Below, piece after piece: positions 14,565 through 14,823 of a stretch of 14,823 nt of DNA (the stretch's first letter is position 1; each line of letters opens with the position of its first letter). A program made the translations under genes and the position numbers. The stretch is from Phototrophicales bacterium. Lineage in GTDB: Bacteria > Chloroflexota > Anaerolineae > Aggregatilineales > Phototrophicaceae. The DNA lies in NCBI GenBank assembly GCA_002794515.1, contig PGTJ01000031.1:1-14823 (forward strand). The letters run 5' to 3'. Below the pieces are notes generated by a model. The model had not been told where the DNA came from. It ran no database searches and saw only the letters and a program-made list of their open reading frames with translations.

Positions 14565-14823
14565 TCAATATGTATCGGGCAAATCGTTCAGAAATAACAC
14601 GGTATCGCCCGATGTCAGATTTGCCTGATACCAGCTAATCGCCTCGCGCAATTCATCGACCACCGATAAGTGGTCATCAGAGAAGCCAGAGGCTTTTAGC
14701 CCGTCAAAAATCGGTTGTGTTTGTTCCTTGCCAACTAAAATCACATCCGTTGCGTACTGGGTGAGCAATTGCCCCAATTTATAATTTTCGGTGTAATGCA
14801 ATTCACCCAATTCGACCATGCCC
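14565..14823 (-). CDS. MurF-like Mur ligase, C-terminal fragment (continues past the right edge)
   Basis: The last 85 residues of a larger protein. The opening GMVELGELHYTEN, then DVILVGKEQTQPIFDGLKASGF, and the end GDTVLFLNDLPDTY correspond to the C-terminal ligand-binding domain of Mur ligases. This is the type annotated as UDP-MurNAc-tripeptide--D-alanyl-D-alanine ligase or 'Mur ligase family' in Chloroflexota and Firmicutes. In classical MurF this end reads like GDMGELG and later KGSR, so this is a divergent branch. MurF would attach the D-Ala-D-Ala dipeptide made by Ddl to the peptidoglycan precursor, which fits the ddl gene in this window. The catalytic and ATP-binding parts are outside the window. 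The frame is open to the edge, and an internal Met at 14819 is not the start. Confidence 0.75.
   Translation of the reverse strand, partial: GMVELGELHYTENYKLGQLLTQYATDVILVGKEQTQPIFDGLKASGFSDDHLSVVDELREAISWYQANLTSGDTVLFLNDLPDTY

Overview
The window reads as a chromosomal segment from a member of the Chloroflexota, most likely an Anaerolineae-type bacterium. The evidence is indirect: three lipoproteins or secreted proteins carry the long Thr-Pro linkers typical of that phylum, the LysM protein ends in a Cys-containing Ig-like domain often seen there, and the Ddl and Mur ligase variants are of a kind I associate with Chloroflexota and some Firmicutes. Base composition looks close to half GC. I see no rRNA, tRNA, CRISPR array, insertion sequence or prophage gene.

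Layout, left to right. (1) Positions 1-1324: the 5' part of a membrane-anchored family 2-type glycosyltransferase on the minus strand, diverging from an orphan OmpR/PhoB-type response regulator. (2) Positions 1382-4992, minus strand: a D-Ala-D-Ala ligase followed downstream by a 774-residue lipoprotein with four tandem PPC-type beta domains behind a Thr-Pro stalk. A perfect hairpin separates this block from the convergent response regulator. (3) Positions 5135-13259, plus strand: a full LonA protease; 19 nt later an AlbA_2/HATPase/winged-helix regulator; then three exported proteins, namely a sorbosone dehydrogenase-like quinoprotein propeller with an unusual C-terminal domain, a LysM lipoprotein, and a TolB/PD40-propeller lipoprotein with a Thr-Pro stalk. 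(4) Positions 13315-14558: fabG behind an exact TATAAT box, overlapping a YbaK-type aminoacyl-tRNA deacylase gene by one base. (5) Positions 14565-14823, minus strand: the 3' end of a MurF-like Mur ligase, convergent with the ybaK-type gene.

The common theme is the cell envelope: peptidoglycan precursors (Ddl, the MurF-like ligase), surface lipoproteins, a glycosyltransferase and fatty-acid reduction, with protein quality control (Lon) and translation fidelity (YbaK type) alongside. Most of this is ordinary chromosomal content. I did not find a clear new defence or mobile system. The points most worth following are the quinoprotein fused to an unassigned domain, the lon-linked AlbA_2/HATPase regulator with a degenerate AlbA_2 signature, the non-standard Ddl and Mur ligase variants, and the PPC-array lipoprotein with an unassigned C-terminal domain.

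All gaps between genes are under 150 bp. Each was inspected for promoters and hairpins; what could be supported is listed.
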